Positions 62,398 through 64,000 of a stretch of DNA of 64,000 nucleotides are shown one piece after another (position 1 is the stretch's first letter; every line of letters begins with the position of its first letter). The notes below the pieces were generated by a model. The model was given only the letters and a program-made list of their open reading frames with translations, was not told the origin of the DNA and ran no database searches. Source of the stretch: an uncultured Desulfobacteraceae bacterium (GTDB lineage: Bacteria > Desulfobacterota > Desulfobacteria > Desulfobacterales > UBA5852); assembly GCA_913060875.1 (NCBI GenBank), contig CAJXSL010000001.1, positions 124,001 to 188,000 of the forward strand. Direction: 5' to 3'. The position numbers were made by a program, and so were the translations under genes.

Positions 62398-62610
62398 TTA
62401 CTGCGCCGGTATGCCGGCCGCCGCTGTTTCAATATGGATAGCGATGAAATCACGGGTTTGCGCGTATTCTGCCCGACAGTGCTCCGGCGGACAGATGATT
62501 TCAATGTTCTCGAGATCCTCCGTCATCTGTCGGGCCGAAAAGCGGTCGCCGAAGCGGGATATGAAATAGGCCGGTGAAACACCGATCACCGGTGGGGCCA
62601 TTGCGTCCAT
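62398..62610 (-). CDS. Short frame resembling the N-terminus of a second TIM-barrel isomerase
   Basis: A 70-residue frame between TctA and the isomerase gene. VIGVSPAYFISRFGDRFSARQMTEDL looks like the first strand and helix of a TIM-barrel sugar isomerase, but the chain stops after about 70 residues, too short for the fold. Its start touches the stop of TctA (62612-62614) and it ends 11 bp before the next start, so it is probably translated. It may be a truncated gene. Confidence 0.4.
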   Translation of the reverse strand: MDAMAPPVIGVSPAYFISRFGDRFSARQMTEDLENIEIICPPEHCRAEYAQTRDFIAIHIETAAAGIPAQ

Positions 62611-62611
62611 G

Positions 62612-64000
62612 TCATCGTTCCGATTCATTCTCTTCCAGGATCACTTCACAGGTGTTGCCCCGGCTGCGGATTTTGGCCATGGCCCGGTCCTTCAACCTGC
62701 GGTACCAGTCGAACTGGCTGATGATGGTCAGGACGATGATGATAAACAGGATCAGGGATACCGGCCGCTGGAAGATGGGCATGAAACTGCCCTGGGATAC
62801 CATCAGGGCGCGCCGGAGGTTTTCATCGGCCATGGGGCCCAGAATGACGCCGATGACAAGCGGCGCGATGGGGTAGCCCATTTCGGTCAGGAAATAGCAG
62901 ATGATCCCGACGGGCAGCATCAGGTAGAGATTGAAGATATTCAGCCCCAGGGAATAGGAGCCGATGATGCACAGCACGCCGATAATCGGCATGAAGATCT
63001 GGGTCGGGATGCGCAGGACCTTGACCACCTGTTTGGCCAGCAGCAGGCCGGTGACGAACATGGCCATCGAAGCCAGCAACAGGATGGCGGCCACCTCCAT
63101 GATGAAGGTGGGGTGCTCGAAAGTGATCATGGGGCCGGGGGTAACCCCGTGGAGCATGAGGGCCCCCAAAAGCATGGCCGCCGGCGGACTGCCCGGGATC
63201 CCCAGGTTGAGCAGGGGGATCATGGCACCGCCCACGCAGGCATTGTTGGCGGTTTCGCTGGCCAGGACGGCTTTCAGTTCGCCCTTGCCGAAGGTTTCCG
63301 GGTGTTTGGAGGTGTTCTTGGCCGTACCGTAGGAAACCCAGCCGGCAATGTCTTCGCCGATGCCCGGCACAGCGCCGATGCCCACACCGATCAGGGCTGA
63401 ACGGATGATGGCCGGGATATTGCGGACCACCGTGCCGATTTCCGGTATGATGCGTTGAAGCTTCTGGGTCTCCCCGATTTGAAAGCGGTCTTTCAGCACC
63501 TGGATGATCTGGGGGATGCCGAAGGCGCCGATCAGCACCGGCACCACTTCGACCCCGCTGTCCAGCTCGGAGAAGCCGAAGGTAAAACGGGGATAGAACT
63601 GCAGGAGGTCGCGGCCTACGCAGGCCAGGAAGAGCCCCAGAAAGCCCGCGATCCAGCCTTTGATCACCAGGTCCGGGCTGGTGAGGGTGCCGCTGATGAG
63701 AATGCCGAAGAAGGCCAGCAGGAAGAATTCAAAAGATGTAAACTGCAAGGCGAAGTAGGATATGATCGGCGAGATGCTGACCACGAACAACATGCTGATG
63801 GTGGTGCCGATGGCCGAGGATGTCGTGGTGAGGCCGATGGCGCGTCCGCCCTCCCCCTTGCATGCCAGGGGATAGCCGTCCAGGGCCGTGGCGGCGGCCG
63901 CCGCCGTTCCCGGGATGTTGATCAAAATGGAGGCGTAGGAGCCGCCATAGGTGCCCCCCACATAAATGGCCAGCAGGCATACCATGGCCATGGAGGTGTC
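62612..64000 (-). CDS. Tripartite tricarboxylate transporter permease TctA (runs off window)
   Basis: Large TTT permease subunit; 463 residues visible and the frame continues past 64000, so the N-terminal helix or so is missing. TctA features: GGSYASILINIPGTAAAAAT, GRAIGLTTTSSAIGT, VPGIGEDIAGWVSYGTAK, and a long series of helices to residue 430 or so. It imports an organic acid with TctB and a periplasmic TctC, which presumably lie just outside. It heads the catabolic operon and probably brings in its substrate. Confidence 0.92.
   Translation of the reverse strand, partial: DTSMAMVCLLAIYVGGTYGGSYASILINIPGTAAAAATALDGYPLACKGEGGRAIGLTTTSSAIGTTISMLFVVSISPIISYFALQFTSFEFFLLAFFGILISGTLTSPDLVIKGWIAGFLGLFLACVGRDLLQFYPRFTFGFSELDSGVEVVPVLIGAFGIPQIIQVLKDRFQIGETQKLQRIIPEIGTVVRNIPAIIRSALIGVGIGAVPGIGEDIAGWVSYGTAKNTSKHPETFGKGELKAVLASETANNACVGGAMIPLLNLGIPGSPPAAMLLGALMLHGVTPGPMITFEHPTFIMEVAAILLLASMAMFVTGLLLAKQVVKVLRIPTQIFMPIIGVLCIIGSYSLGLNIFNLYLMLPVGIICYFLTEMGYPIAPLVIGVILGPMADENLRRALMVSQGSFMPIFQRPVSLILFIIIVLTIISQFDWYRRLKDRAMAKIRSRGNTCEVILEENESER

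Noticed and set aside
1-64000. tRNA, rRNA, CRISPR array, integrase or transposase genes
   Set aside because: Looked for on both strands by eye and none recognised; small RNA genes could still be missed without a covariance search.

Overview
The window is about 64 kb of GC-rich bacterial chromosome. The gene content suggests an anaerobic Deltaproteobacterium (Desulfobacterota, Desulfosarcina-like sulfate reducer). The pointers are a tungsten-type aldehyde:ferredoxin oxidoreductase, a glycyl-radical enzyme with its activase, several AHDFNN-type hybrid sensor kinases, PhnD-like binding proteins without a transporter, and a tripartite tricarboxylate transporter permease. The taxonomic call is inference. 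No rRNA, tRNA, CRISPR array, insertion sequence or prophage was recognised.

Layout. 1-4.9 kb: a class II photolyase and small housekeeping-like genes (TfoX-N, an FKBP-like/methyltransferase fusion, an HD phosphohydrolase). 4.9-9.8 kb: an AttEFGH-like set (ABC ATPase, large FtsX permease, secreted lipocalin-like AttH). 9.8-13.2 kb: a probable iron-related set: a Fur-box-like 7-1-7 palindrome, a Cys/Met-rich secreted protein, a DUF2318 protein, an FtsX permease and an ATPase, resembling the Campylobacter p19-associated genes. 13.3-16.7 kb: GIY-YIG protein, MFS transporter, cold-shock protein, MtgA. 16.7-24.2 kb: two hybrid histidine kinases; the second is in an overlapping operon with a pseudopilin. 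24.4-30.5 kb: RlpA, an XXXCH protein, then a glutamine-synthetase-like ligase, an Fe-alcohol dehydrogenase and an aldehyde:ferredoxin oxidoreductase. 30.8-41.3 kb: HU, an unusual sensory operon (winged-helix-like protein, zinc-ribbon/HAMP membrane protein, two tandem PhnD-like proteins), MFS, SH3 lipoprotein, diguanylate cyclase, CNNM/CBS protein, DksA-like protein.

41.4-55.8 kb is accessory: rhodanese, a TetR-controlled FAD oxidase and amidohydrolase, an aldo/keto reductase lacking the usual catalytic motifs, an MBL hydrolase, and then the most interesting locus. That locus has a second TetR with a tandem palindromic operator, a glycyl-radical activase, an epimerase-like dehydrogenase, an SDR and a 1007-residue glycyl-radical enzyme carrying an N-terminal extension that looks like an SCP2-type lipid-binding domain, followed by a secreted sulfatase. 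55.8-64 kb is a minus-strand catabolic operon (TctA permease, TIM-barrel isomerase, four-carbon acid-sugar kinase, PanB-like enzyme, split transketolase, 2-hydroxyacid dehydrogenase), plausibly for a sugar acid, perhaps branched.

Three dispersed intergenic repeat families tie the window together. The clearest (family A) has ends built around ATTTCATGAAAT flanked by CCCGA/TCGGG-like arms and occurs at least five times, both as a 30-bp palindrome and as longer forms of about 160 and 260 bp.
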